DNA of 64,000 nt from the NCBI GenBank assembly GCA_946122785.1, contig CAMGYJ010000008.1, positions 52,214,963 to 52,278,962 of the forward strand, written 5' to 3'. Under the pieces are notes generated by a model. That model was not told where the DNA came from. It searched no databases and was given only the letters and a program-made list of their open reading frames with translations. A program made the position numbers and the translations under genes. This document shows positions 11,643 to 21,660 of the stretch, piece after piece (the stretch's first letter is position 1; every line of letters begins with the position of its first letter). Origin of the DNA: Linum tenue. Lineage: Eukaryota; Streptophyta; Magnoliopsida; Malpighiales; Linaceae.

Positions 11643-12083
11643 ACCTGTCATCTCATTCATCAACCATTAGTCCAACGAATTAGGGATGTTTGCTTATTCT
11701 CTGTAAAATTACAAACCAATTGTTTTAATTCATTTCCATAATAAACATTAAGGATCTCTATTGTCATGGTTTGTTTAATTTCAGCTTCTTCCATAAACAC
11801 TTCCATCCAACAATTATTAGCTTCAATTTTTTTTTTTTATAACTATTAGCTTCAATTCTTAGTTTAAAGTTACCAAAACAAATTACAAGTTTCCAATTGA
11901 GTTCATATTTCAATGTTTATCAAATGATACAATTATGTGTAGGTTACCCGCCCCACGGGCCGGGTTCGCTTCTAGTTATAAAAAAAGAAAAAGGAAAAAG
12001 AAAACCCTACCCCACACGTTTAATCCCACACCAAATAAACCCCCTCCACCATCTCTACACCAATCCCATCTCTCCCTCACTCT
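11643..12083. other. Unassigned AT-rich DNA
   Basis: No gene seen. The word TATTAGCTTCAATT occurs on both sides of a T run and a few bases (about 11815-11858), a possible scar of a minute insertion. Confidence 0.35.
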
Positions 12084-12084
12084 C

Positions 12085-12426
12085 CGTTTGGAAGTTGCGA
12101 TTGTTAAATAGATGTATTGTTGAGAATGCATGTATAATATTATACATGTATTGTCGAATTTGATGCATTGTAGAATATAACGTTTGGTATATGTGATTGT
12201 GTATGTCGCATCAGCTAAAAGCTAAGACAAAACAATCTCAACTCAACTATCTCAACAATCACAACTAAAAGCTGAGATATAACAATCACTCAAAATGAGT
12301 GATAGTTTCTGTCACATCATAGAAACAATCTATGTATTGTTTCTGTAAAAAAACAAAAAAACGATGCATTTGTAAACAATACATGCATAATGACAATCTC
12401 AACAAAACAATCGCAACTTCCAAACG
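12085..12426. repeat. MITE with 21-bp perfect terminal inverted repeats
   Basis: The 342-bp element is bounded by a 21-bp perfect inverted repeat starting CGTTTGGAAGTTGCGATTG (12085-12105 and complement at 12406-12426). The interior is AT-rich with sub-repeats such as ACAATCTCAAC and ACAATCACAACTAAAAGCTGA and its near complement. The right terminus may extend to GGGG beyond 12426, but the left side does not match there, so the target duplication is not resolved. Superfamily left open. Confidence 0.7.
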
Positions 12427-13160
12427 ACCCCTATATTACCCTTAATTAATCCCCACCAACCCTCATTTACAGCCATCACGTTATTCGTGAGATGCCCATG
12501 TATATCTAGTTGGAAGAGATCATATTATTCTACTTCCTCCACAAAATCAACAGCCTATAACCTTCCCTGTCTCTCATATAGATCTGATGAGCTGGCATCA
12601 AATAATATTATAGTGGGAAGAATGAACATAAGTTGTTATCTTCTTCCCAATATATTTCTTCTCTTCCTCGGTTCCCATCTCGTGGTAGAGGAATTGAAGA
12701 GCAAACCATATTCCCTCTTGTTCCTTCTCTACTCGCTGGCCACAAACCCAACGAACTACAACACCACCACCGACCCTCCCCGCCATCAAACACATCGCCA
12801 CCACCAGCGGACCTCGCCCTCCCGTTCCAATCTCGGCTAGCGGCAACAACAGACTAAGCAAGCAGCTGCACTACTGCGCTCTGCATGTTTGCCAGCCAGT
12901 AACCAAGACAGTAGCCCTTCCGCTAGCGCAAGCGAGCGCTGTCATTCGTTCGTCGCCCCTACTTCCTCTCGTTTTCACACAGGCCCCAACACGTCTCGTC
13001 GGTCGACCCGGAGCACGACCCTCGGTACCGCCTTATCCAGCCAAGCAAATACGACCTAGGCTCGATAATAATCTCGAACCAAAGTTTCCTTCGAACTCAA
13101 GTTATGTTGTAGCTAATCGATCCGCGTACGTAATAAATCGTAGCTTTGCCACAAGACGTC
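12427..13160. other. Unassigned DNA upstream of copia B
   Basis: Open frames of up to 117 residues around 12487-12861 lie on both strands without a recognisable domain. I see no repeat boundaries. The last five bases, ACGTC, would be the left target site of copia B. Confidence 0.4.
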
Positions 13161-14081
13161 TGTTAGAAGTTTGAGTACCATTTTGTAATTGTCCAAATTA
13201 GGGTTAGTGGCTTGTATATATGCGTGCGTGTATGGCTGGCTGTGTACATAATATTGGCTAGGGCTAGAAAAATAGACCAGACCGTTAGAAAAATCGTGGT
13301 TCAAACCGTACCGCACAGTTTGGTCCGGACCGTAGACCGTTAAGTATGGTCTGGTCTGGTCCATGGTCTGTATTATTTTATATTTTGATCTCTTGGTCTG
13401 GTCTGGTCTAGACCGCGGTTTACCGGACCAAACCGTGGACCCAACTGACTTGTCAATACGTGTTAACAGCCCATTCGACCACTCTCCCAACTCACACAAC
13501 GACACCCAAGTCTCAACTTTAGTTTTGGGAATCTCGTCCCTCTTTCATTCACAACCACATTTAACCAGAGAGTAGAAATAATTGTGTCTCCATACGACAT
13601 TATGTTAATGTTTATGACGTTATGGTCCAAGTTGGGATGCTTTTACTTTGTATCTTTTTTATGTACTAAGATTTAGGGTATCTAAATTATTCATGCATGT
13701 TAGGATTAATGTGTTAAGGAAAATACCAATTATTTTTCTTGGTTATTGGTTCAATTTTTCGTGTGGTTTATTAAACAAATTATTAATTTTTCGTTGAGTG
13801 TGGTCTATCTGAACCAAACTAGACCGCACAGGTGTGGTCTGGACCGGACCGTATAGTTTGTGGTCTGGTCTGTGGTCTATACTTCAGTCTCTCGGTCTGG
13901 ACCATAGACCGTATATATGGTCTGGTCTAGACCAGACCGCACCGTTTCCCAGCCCTAATATTGGCGATAATAAGATACTCTGCCGTAGTGCCGTGGACTC
14001 GTCTCAACGATCATCGTTGAGGAAACCACGTAATCCCGTGTGTTCGTGTGATTCTCGCACTAGCGTTTGTGCAAATTGACA
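13161..14081 (+). mobile_element. 5' LTR of copia element B, split by a hAT-like MITE
   Basis: Starts TGTTAGAAGTTTGAGTACC and ends ATTGACA directly before the primer-binding site, giving TG...CA ends. Removing the 699-bp MITE and its 8-bp duplication leaves an LTR of about 214 bp. The LTR would supply promoter and polyadenylation signals. No 3' LTR was found; the element's right end is lost beyond about 32.3 kb. Confidence 0.75.
13259..13957. mobile_element. hAT-like MITE in the copia B LTR
   Basis: Ends TAGGGCTAGAAA and, reading the other strand, TAGGGCTGGGAAA. Flanked by a perfect 8-bp duplication, ATATTGGC (13251-13258 and 13958-13965), the length made by hAT transposases. No transposase frame. 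Both ends carry dense subterminal repeats of GGTCTGGTC and GACCAGACC, as expected of transposase-binding clusters. Confidence 0.85.
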
Positions 14082-14095
14082 TGTTATCAGAGCCC
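14082..14095 (+). promoter_or_regulatory. Primer-binding site of copia B (initiator Met tRNA)
   Basis: TGTTATCAGAGCCC abuts the LTR end without a spacer and differs at one position from the plant initiator tRNA complement TGGTATCAGAGCCC. Confidence 0.8.
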
Positions 14096-14227
14096 CTCGT
14101 TTTTCGCGTTTGAGTTATTCGTGTTGTGGTGACTTCTTGCGATCGTGTTTCTTCGTCGTTGAGGGACTATTGCGCCGATCTGGTTGTGCAGCTCTTGCTT
14201 ATCGTCTGTAGGTGGCTTGATTGTGGG

Positions 14228-14398
14228 AGAGGTTGCTTTTGTGTTCTCGTGCACATCGTTGCTACTGGGTACTTGTCTTTTGTGTTCTCGTGCCAATCGT
14301 TGCTGCTAGGTACTTGTCTTCTCGTGTCCATCGTTGCTGCTGGGTACTTGTATTTTGTGTTCTCGTGCCATTCGTTGCTGCTGGGTACTTGTCTGCTT
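14228..14398 (+). repeat. Tandem repeats in copia B leader
   Basis: About four copies of a 40-57 bp unit built from TGTTCTCGTGCCA, TCGTTGCTGCTGGGTACTTG and TCTTT lie between primer-binding site and gag. One copy is shorter. The units are non-coding in the gag frame; a packaging or translation role is possible but not shown. Confidence 0.65.
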
Positions 14399-14432
14399 TT
14401 ATTCTATTTATTGAAGGTTTCTCTCTTGCTAC

Positions 14433-14687
14433 GTGACCATCATGGATGGCTCTAAGGTGGATCCGATTTCCGTCAAGTTCACGAGTAAGAACTTTGCACT
14501 CTGGGAATTTCAATTCCGCATACATATTCAAGGCCGTCGACTACTCCACATCCTTGACGACTCGTCTAAGGCGCCGGTTGCCGATGCACCTAAGAAGGAG
14601 AGAGCGGATTGGGCAGCGCACAATGCGGTGGTGATGTCTGCTCTCTTGGGTTTGGTTGATCCTGGGATTGCTCGACTGCTCCCTTAA
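14433..14687 (+). pseudogene. Copia B gag, N-terminal fragment
   Basis: The 84-residue frame carries the copia Gag start (KVDPISVKFTSKNFALWEFQ, residues about 7-26), clearly related to copia A Gag (KNFPLWEFQFRTFVQGK). It ends at a stop at 14685-14687. Compared with copia A, about 170 residues including both zinc knuckles are missing before the reading resumes in the protease region, so this copy has an internal gag deletion. Confidence 0.8.
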
Positions 14688-15378
14688 CCTCAGAGGATGT
14701 TCATCGTCTCGTGCAAGAGGCATTAAAGGATGCTCTGCCTACCACCTTAACTTCAGCCTTCTCGACGGGTACGACTTCTTCTTCCTCTTCTCCTTGACAT
14801 ATAGATTCTGCAGCATATAATCACATGACGAGTTCTCCTCGGGTGTTTAGTCGGCTGGACCAGTCTCGTACACATTTAGAATTGCAGGCTGCAAATGGGT
14901 CTAGAATGGCTGTTGCTGGTGTGGGTCATGCTATTCAGCCTCATATATCTCTGCCTAATACGTTTTTTGTCCCTAAACTTGTGCCTAGTCTTGTATCTGC
15001 GGGTCAGTTGGCAGAAGAGGGTTGTCGGGTGATATTTGATGATTCGGGGTGCACTGTGCAGGCCATGAGGATGGGCCAGGAACTAGGGAGAGGGAGTAAG
15101 CAGGGCCGAGTCTTTTTGCTGAATCACTATTCTCGTTCTGGTGCTGGGAAGGTTGGCGAGCGTGCGAAGAAGCTTTCGCTGGCAGGGCGGTCGGACTTGA
15201 ACCCAGAGGAAGGCCAAGATGAATGTTCAGTAGGAAGAAGCGGGTCCAGTAGTAGTATTTCTTATTTTTCTGGGTTTCTGTCAAATTGTCAAACTAGGAT
15301 TTGTGGCATTTTTGTTTGGGACATCCAACTTCAGTTAGACTTCGTACTATGTTTCAGAATAAGTGGTTATCTGGTGGG
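14688..15378 (+). pseudogene. Copia B protease and pre-integrase region (left part)
   Basis: Plus-strand stretches read through a Gag tail (EDVHRLVQEALKDALP), a protease site (HIDSAAYNHMTSSPRVF, DSAA as in copia A), the rest of protease (FVPKLVPSLVSAGQLAEEGC) and the pre-integrase GHP motif region (GHPTSVRLRTMFQNKW). Stops and frameshifts interrupt it. The reading stops exactly at 15378, where the Athila element begins, and resumes after 30303. Confidence 0.75.
15374..15378. repeat. Left target-site duplication of the Athila element
   Basis: GTGGG precedes the LTR start at 15379 and recurs right after the other LTR at 30304-30308, showing one insertion event into copia B. Confidence 0.9.
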
Positions 15379-16739
15379 TGACTCACTCCTACTGTCACTC
15401 TAGAAATTGGCCAAGTGTAACCACTTCCTAAAGCGTAGTATAGCGGGTTTGGGTTTTAATATCAACCCGGGTCCTAGATGTGATGACTACTCAGTGAATT
15501 CTTATTATCTAGCAGTGAAACTTTAGTGCAGGTCCAAATTAACAAACAAACAAAGCAAGTTAAACAGTTATTTTCAAGTCGAGAGAGGTCACCCAGATAT
15601 GGTTCCCCTAGACTGCACTTAAGCCGGATTGCAATTTACCAAGTTCAGTTTTAATGATAGTTATACTGCGGGAGGTTCTTAAACAGTCTGAAGTCTCGAC
15701 TAAAGGTCTCCAGACCCTCTCAATCTGAGTCTCTAGCGGGCGACTAACCTCCACCGGAGTAAACAGATTGAGGCCCTAACGAACCAAACCTCCACTACTG
15801 AAGTAAATTCAGTACAGAATAGTGAATTGGCTCCTCGACTAAAGTCGCCAATTCACTACCTTCAATTAAGGGTGCTCTATCAACCTAGGCAGATATTCTC
15901 TTTCTAGGTTAAAGCAGAAACAACAGGAATTTGATCAGGATTCAAGTCATTCAATCATTCAAGCCTCAATCGAATATAATCAAATCATAAAATATGTACT
16001 TGGGTTCATACAATCAGACCTAACATACAAATCTAGGGTTCTCCATACCCAGATGAATGGGAAAACTACTCCATGGAGATAGAAGCAAAAGCAGATTCAT
16101 ACGCGGAAATCATACTGTGAAGAATGAGTTTCTGCTCCTGGTCGTCGATCGACACTTCTCCAAGCTCAAGCCGGGCTCCAATGGTGATGAAGATCAAGCT
16201 AGGGCACTTGGGAACTCTGGTTCGTCGCTTTCTCTCTCTAGGAATCGCTCTGTCTCTCTAAAACTCGGAACCCTTGATTTTGATCCTTCTTTTCCTTTAA
16301 AAAGTTGCCTGTCGCGATACCCGGTCAAAATACCCGGTTGGGTATTTTGGGTCTCGACCGGGTATGTGCAAAACGCGTCGTTGTGCAATAGGGAAAATCC
16401 CCGGTCATGGCCAATAATCCCCAACCGGGGATTTTTGCCTCCTGCCCGGGCCCTCTCTGTTTCTCAGGGACGCCCAAAGTGTCAGATCCCCGGTCATGGT
16501 CAGATAATACCCGACCGGGTATTTTTGCTCATGGTCGGGTATTTTTGCTCTCCAGCACACTTCAAACCTCACTTGCTCCTTTCGACCCGAATCTCGTTCC
16601 TTCGCCTCGATTCCAACGTCGGGCCCTGAAATATGACATAAACGCACAACCTAGCGTGAAATTGGCTTAAAACACGAGAATCAACCTCTCAAACGGCTCA
16701 AGAATAGGGGTAAAAACAGGTGTAATTATTGGTCTATCA
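15379..16739 (-). repeat. 3' LTR of the Athila element
   Basis: About 1361 bp, from TGACTCACTCC (plus strand) to GGTCTATCA; in the element's direction it starts TGATAGACCAATAATTAC. The part near 16310-16550, early in U3, holds a palindrome-rich array of ACCCGGTCGGGTATTTT-type words. A TATA-like TTTTTAAAGG follows it in the element's direction near 16297. Confidence 0.92.
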
Positions 16740-16753
16740 AACTCCCCCACACT
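16740..16753 (-). promoter_or_regulatory. Polypurine tract of the Athila element
   Basis: On the minus strand AGTGTGGGGGAGTT sits directly before the LTR start TGATAGACC, where plus-strand DNA synthesis is primed. Confidence 0.85.
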
Positions 16754-16758
16754 TAACC

Positions 16759-16780
16759 GTTTGCTTGTCCCCAAGCAAAC
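16759..16780. repeat. Perfect hairpin beside the polypurine tract
   Basis: GTTTGCTTG and CAAGCAAAC form a 9-bp perfect stem with a TCCC loop. Similar TTTGCTTG/CAAGCAAA hairpins near the 3' LTR are, as I recall, a usual trait of Athila elements. Function unknown. Confidence 0.7.
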
Positions 16781-17639
16781 CTAACTCAAACCAGTGAAAC
16801 TCTCCAGACCTCTATAGCAACCAACAACCCCGATCATAGGTAGAGGATTTCCTAGATCATTTAGCAGCTTACGAGGTCAACCGACGCACAAGTCATCTCA
16901 TAGCTTCTTCGGCGAGAGCGCTAGTCTCGAGTCGGCATCATGGCAAATAGTGAACAGAGGACAAATGAATCGTGGGCGAATGGACTCTCAAAAACAAAAG
17001 ATCATGGACTCACTTTTTTAAGGTGCTCTATTTTCTTCTTGAAGATGGTTGGAACCCCTTTTCTTTCTTTTTTGCTTGTTTTTCTGTTATTTTTTTCCAA
17101 GGGTTCCAACCTGTTTTTTCAGAAAATGGGGGCTCCCACCTAGCAGAGGTTTTGCGGGAGCCCTGCTCTTACCGGCCATGCCAGGAGCGGATGTCTCGAG
17201 CCTCATGCAGGGGAAAGACATGTAAGGGGGCTGGAGGTAGTAGGTGGAAATTGGGAACGGATTCTCGTCTCCCCTTACACATTATCGCCCTATTCGCACG
17301 GGAGGCATTATTTTAAATCACATTTTCGAGCACCTTTTATTTCCCAAAACATGATGCAGGAGTCCGTGACAGGTAGAGAGTCCACAACACCACACAATTC
17401 AAGGGTCCTAAGATCACTAATTCACACAATCAACCAACACAATATGAAGAAGAAAGGAGACTTCTTAAATGCATCAACATCCTCCATAGTGCTACACTAC
17501 CTCCCTAGGTTGCACATTACTAAAGAGATTGTCAACTCAAAGCATACTGAGCAGGCAATTGCAAGGAACACGTACTTGGAGCCCTCAAATCGAAATTTGG
17601 ACAGTGGACTAGGCTCCAAAAACACAAACAGATCTAATG
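16781..17639 (-). other. Athila 3' untranslated region
   Basis: Non-coding DNA between the third ORF and the 3' LTR, with low-complexity runs (17030-17110, T-rich) and no supported gene. It continues on the other side of the inserted Mutator-like element, from 19033 to 19331. Confidence 0.6.
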
Positions 17640-17648
17640 CAGTCAAAA

Positions 17649-19023
17649 GGGCTAAATTACATGTTTGGTCACTCAAATTATATAAATCTTTCACGTTTGC
17701 CACCCGAATTACTTTTATTTCTTATTGACCACTAACTTTACGAATCGTTTCATCGTTAGTCACCGGTCGTCAGTCTCCGTCAAACTCCGTTAACACCGTT
17801 AAATTTTTTATGACATGGCAAACAGAATAGCTGACTGGACCGTTAACTTAATTATATGTCAATTTAAAAAATAAAAAAAAGTATTCCACATCATCCTCTC
17901 CTCAAATCAACCGCAACCTGTCTCTTCTCCTTCCTCTTCGCACGACCAGCAGTCCGACGAACGACAACCTCCGCCCTCTTCCGTTCAGGTCGGAGCCTCT
18001 CCAAAGCCGCCTCACCAATTACTTCTTCCAGCATAGTTCTTTCCCTCATCCGCGACCAGAGTTCTGCATCTCTCTATCAACTGAAGATGTTGCTCTTCTT
18101 ACTTCACCTCTTCACCGAACTAGCCAAAATAAATCACCCACACATACCACTTCTTTCCCCGACGGTGGGTAAAAAACCCAATATCCAGGAGTCGGTCCCC
18201 ACCAATTGCTCGACCCCATCGTTTCTCGCAGACTCATTCAGTTCTCCGATCTGATCCCTCGAGAGTTCACGAGGCAATTTTAGGGCTCACAGAGCCTAGG
18301 GTTCCCAGCAACGCCAACACAATGCCGATCCTCCCGACCAGCAATTTGCCTGAGGATTTCGATTGGAGGGAGAAGGAAGCGATTACTCCCGTCAAGAATC
18401 AGAGAAACATATCTCAGCCATATCTGCTCCCTCCCTCGCGCTGACTGAACTCCAGGCGCCGTTTGTCGCTGCGTTGGCCGATGAAATATTGCCTGGTTAC
18501 TCCCCTGCCGATGCCGCCTTTGTTGTGGGTGCGGTGGCGGAATCGAGAATCTAGACTGCTTGGCGAAGCAGCAGTAGAACTCGTAAGCAGTCCTGAGATA
18601 CGAATATACCAGCTCAATGCGCGTCGAATTCGGCAAGATCGGTTGAAAGTGAAAACCCTAGAAATCTGATTGAATCCGCCATCGATGGGCATTCTCTGAA
18701 CTGGCCGTACCCATTAGACACCGAGCTTCGACGAGGCGGTGACAGAGGAATCCATTGGCAAATGGCAACTCGCCTCATTTTTGTCTAATTAGTTTATATT
18801 TTATATTATTATTTTTTTAAATTCACTTGTCATTAAATTAATGATCTAGTCAGCAGTTCCGTTTGCCACGTCATCAAAAAACTGACGGAGTTAACGAAGA
18901 CTAACGGTCGGTGACTACGGTGAAACGAATCGTAAAGTTAGTGGCGAATAAGAAAGAAAAGTAATTTGAATGGCAAACGTGAAAGATTTATGTAATTTGA
19001 GTGACCAAACGTGTAATTTAGCC
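17649..19023. mobile_element. Mutator-like element with long terminal inverted repeats (Pack-MULE type)
   Basis: Both ends read GGGCTAAATTACA(C/T)GTTTGG inward and stay alignable for roughly 200 bp each, with a few percent to tens of percent differences. The element is flanked by the 9-bp direct repeat CAGTCAAAA (17640-17648 and 19024-19032; the last C is shared with the right terminus, so 8 bp is the minimum). Long inverted repeats plus a 9-bp duplication are typical of Mutator-like elements. There is no transposase; the interior contains host gene-like sequence including a cysteine protease fragment. It sits in the 3' untranslated region of the Athila element and is therefore younger. Confidence 0.85.
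18322..18408 (+). pseudogene. Captured fragment of a papain-type cysteine protease (RD19-like)
   Basis: The plus-strand frame reads MPILPTSNLPEDFDWREKEA followed by ITPVKNQ. This is the junction of propeptide and mature enzyme in plant papain-like proteases of the RD19 type (consensus LPxDFDWRxxGAVTxVKNQG before the catalytic GSCWSFS). The fragment ends just before the catalytic cysteine; what follows (RNISQPYL) does not continue the family. An open frame on either side is short. It is a gene piece carried by the Mutator-like element, not a working protease. Confidence 0.7.
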
Positions 19024-19331
19024 CAGTCAAAAGATAAACATCCCCCCACACAACATTGCCCTCAATGGAGAAGAGGGAAGGAAAAGGGGAACGATGTTAC
19101 CGGTGTGCACGGACTGCAGGAGACTGGAAGTGCACCAGTCGGAGTGAAGCGGACTGGAGAGAGGACCAGTCAGGAACAAGCACAGCTAAAGGAAACCAAA
19201 GAGCTCAAACACAATACGTTAGGTCCAATGGTCAGCCCAATAGTATAGCATCCAAAATAAAAAGGAAAGAAACTAAACCGACACAAGACAGTTTGCACGC
19301 TGACAAAAACAAAAACACTAAAAACATGCCA

Positions 19332-20771
19332 CTAGGGGCCTCCTAGACCGGTGAAGTCGATCTGGTTCATGAGGTCGTCGTCCCCATCCGCCGGTGGTGG
19401 TGGTGGCGAATGATCCCACCGGGTGGTCCAGTGGTGCTCCTCTGCTGGGTGACAAGCCTGGAGTAGGTGCTCCGAGTACTCCATCAATCGGCGGCCTCGA
19501 TCTCTCTCCCGCTCGATGAGAGCGCTAGTGACTCCCATATGGGTCTCTAAGCGGCCGAGGCGCTCGTCAACAACCGTCAGCCTGGACTGGTACTCGGCCT
19601 GGTGGGCCGAATACTGCTGGTAGAACTGGACCTGATGGTCCATGAGCTGCTGGTTCTGAAGACTGAGCTGCTGGAACTGGAGCCCCATCTGTTGGAACTG
19701 CTCCGTGAAGAAGTCCATCGACGGGCCAGAAGCCATCGACGGACCAGAAGGACCAGAGGAAGACTCGCCTCTCTCTGATCTCCGTCGTGGCTGAAGGTCC
19801 CCTGGTGGAGAAAGCGGGGGCTCCGGCTCATCGGCATCCATGGCCCCGCCATCATCATCATCCTCCTCGCCGGAGTAGTCAGCGTCCTCCTCGTCTTCAT
19901 CGAGATCCACAGCCTCCTCAGGAGGTATGGAAAGCCCATCTACCCAGGTGCGGGTGCCATCAGTGGCCAGGAGGAGTGCATTGTGGAGCACTTCCCGGCT
20001 GAGGGGGGTGGAGCCGCCCCTTGCAGAAGAATCCGTGAGCCCCTGGAAGCTGATGTAGAAATGGCGCACCATACGGGTGATCAGGGGACCACAATAGAGA
20101 TGGTTGGGTTTTCCGTGGCACCGGGAGAAGGTGGTGGCCACGAAAGAACCCAAGTGGAGCATGTGCTCCGGGTACCCCATCGAGTACATGGCATAAAGCA
20201 CCCGCTTCGGAATCTTATGCGAGCCGGTGATGTTGGGGACGATGGAGCGGGTGATGAGCAGGTTCAGGATGTGCCACTGAGGCTTGAGGGTGCGGACGTA
20301 TGTCTGGCCAGCATCGAAGTAGTCATACCCATAGGTGCGCCTGGCTATCCGCCGGTAGAACCCGTCCTGGTTCCAGTCGGTCGGGTTCGGGATCTCGACC
20401 TCATGGCGGTCGAACGGGTGGTACTCGATCCCCAAGGCGTAGGCCAACCCGTCAATGGTCAGCTCCCGGGGGTAGCCACCCAGCCTGAATGTCACTGCAT
20501 AGGAGTCCCGGGCCGCTTTACTGTCGTACTTGCAAGTGGTGTAGAACTCCCACACCAGCTCAGTGTAGGTGGGCTCCTCGATAGTCAGCAGCGTCCGCCA
20601 ATCGCGGTGGCTGATGGCGGCGGTGAGCTCCTGTATGCAGTGGAGCTGCTCGAACACTGCCCACTCCAGATGGTGGTGGCGCTCCAATTTCCCCCGAGTC
20701 ACCGCGCGGAACTGGTCCGCATAATCCGAGTGCAGGCGCAGGCCCTGCACAAACGGATGGTCGAGGGACAT
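19332..20771 (-). CDS. Athila third ORF (env-like position), intact
   Basis: An uninterrupted 479-residue protein after pol, in the place where Athila elements carry their extra, so-called envelope-like ORF. The N-terminal 280 residues match the plant ATHILA ORF domain in character (LLTIEEPTYTELVWEFYTTC near residues 61-80, then a region ending near GSTPLSREVLHNALLLATDG). The middle is strongly acidic (DEDEEDADYSGEEDDDDGG), followed by a serine/proline linker and a glutamine-rich probable coiled coil (FQQMGLQFQQLSLQNQQLMD). I see no signal peptide or obvious membrane segment, so an envelope role is not supported here. It is the only intact ORF of an otherwise decayed element. Confidence 0.85.
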   Translation of the reverse strand: MSLDHPFVQGLRLHSDYADQFRAVTRGKLERHHHLEWAVFEQLHCIQELTAAISHRDWRTLLTIEEPTYTELVWEFYTTCKYDSKAARDSYAVTFRLGGYPRELTIDGLAYALGIEYHPFDRHEVEIPNPTDWNQDGFYRRIARRTYGYDYFDAGQTYVRTLKPQWHILNLLITRSIVPNITGSHKIPKRVLYAMYSMGYPEHMLHLGSFVATTFSRCHGKPNHLYCGPLITRMVRHFYISFQGLTDSSARGGSTPLSREVLHNALLLATDGTRTWVDGLSIPPEEAVDLDEDEEDADYSGEEDDDDGGAMDADEPEPPLSPPGDLQPRRRSERGESSSGPSGPSMASGPSMDFFTEQFQQMGLQFQQLSLQNQQLMDHQVQFYQQYSAHQAEYQSRLTVVDERLGRLETHMGVTSALIERERDRGRRLMEYSEHLLQACHPAEEHHWTTRWDHSPPPPPADGDDDLMNQIDFTGLGGP

Positions 20772-20840
20772 GCTCCTGCAAAATCAACAAACCAAAGGTG
20801 GAGCCAAGAAAAACTTGTCAGGACCAATAGCATGGGTTCA

Positions 20841-20858
20841 TCACTTCCTCCACACTTA
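20841..20858 (-). promoter_or_regulatory. Polypurine-tract-like copy upstream of the third ORF
   Basis: On the minus strand TTAAGTGTGGAGGAAGTG lies about 70 bp before the third ORF's start. It parallels the 3' polypurine tract (TTAAGTGTGGGGGAGTT) at 14 of 16 positions. It may act as a second plus-strand primer site or be a chance or relic copy. Confidence 0.45.
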
Positions 20859-21348
20859 AGGACCACCTAGGCTAACAGTTTTAAGCACAGCCGGTTGAAT
20901 CGCAAGCAACTCAACCGGAATCAAGGCAAGAACCACAGAACTAACCACATTAATTACACGGGCAACACATACACCATATATACTCAAAGCATCCCTCACC
21001 CTATTCTAAATCATGCATGCAAATACAGTTCTCGGTCCTACAATCTACAGATCGATTTTCCAGGAAAGAGCAGTTAGCAAGAAACACACCTGAAAACGCA
21101 AATAGAACTGTAGCTAAGGCTAAAAAACGGGTGAGGGACGCGAGAAGGAAGCCAAAAATGACCGGGGAGGCTCGCCGGAAAGTCGCCGGAAGGTCGCCGG
21201 AAAACGACCGGCGGCGGCGGGTGGCGCCGGGTGGTGGAGCGCGGCTGCCGGCAACGCTGAAGAAGAGTGAGGGGAGAGGATTTGGAAGGAAGAGGAGAGG
21301 GGAAATTTTTGAAAAATGAGAGTAGAGAGAGAAACTGACCGGGGGTTT

Positions 21349-21360
21349 GCTATAAATAGC
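21349..21360 (-). promoter_or_regulatory. TATA-like site before the third ORF
   Basis: GCTATAAATAGC (plus strand) reads GCTATTTATAGC on the minus strand, giving a TATA-like motif on both strands. It lies about 10 bp from the palindrome array, similar to the spacing of the TATA-like site in the LTR, and some 580 bp upstream of the third ORF. Confidence 0.4.
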
Positions 21361-21367
21361 AAAAATC

Positions 21368-21660
21368 ACCGGTCGGGTATTTTGAGTCCACGACCGGGGG
21401 TTTTGACAAACGCAGCGTTTAGTGGGCGAGGGATTCCCCGGTCTCGCGCCAAAAATATCCGGTCGAGGTCGGGGGTCCTAAAACGCTGCGTGTCAAGGCC
21501 TGGAAATCCCCAGTCTCGAGCCAAAAATACCCGGTCGGGTATTTTTGGCTCGATGTCGGGGATTTGACCTTCGGGAGCCCCGGAAGGCAGAAGGGGCCCC
21601 GATCACGAGCCAAAAATACCCGGTCGGGTATTTTGGCTCACGACCGGGTATTTTACCCTT
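21368..21660. repeat. LTR-like palindrome array between pol and third ORF
   Basis: At least four units of the ACCCGGTCGGGTATTTT type occur in inverted arrangement. The best is a 36-bp palindrome at 21517-21552 (half-site CGAGCCAAAAATACCCGG) with a mismatch only at the centre; a second, with one slipped base, is near 21607-21639. The order GGTCGGGTATTTTG, CGACCGGG, AAACGC, CGTT, TCCCCGGTC also appears in the LTRs near 16340-16420, so the array is homologous to the LTR U3 region rather than a chance repeat. Confidence 0.8.

Noticed and set aside
14228..14398. Tandem units considered as a CRISPR-like array
   Set aside because: The units are directly adjacent with no unique spacers and lie in a copia leader of a plant genome.
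18280..18692. Minus-strand frames of 118 and 92 residues in the Mutator-like element
   Set aside because: No recognisable family; they overlap the plus-strand cysteine-protease fragment, which explains part of the open reading.
19983..20870. 295-residue open frame on the plus strand
   Set aside because: It is the antisense of the Athila third ORF, has no domain and is explained by the GC-rich codon use of the minus-strand gene.
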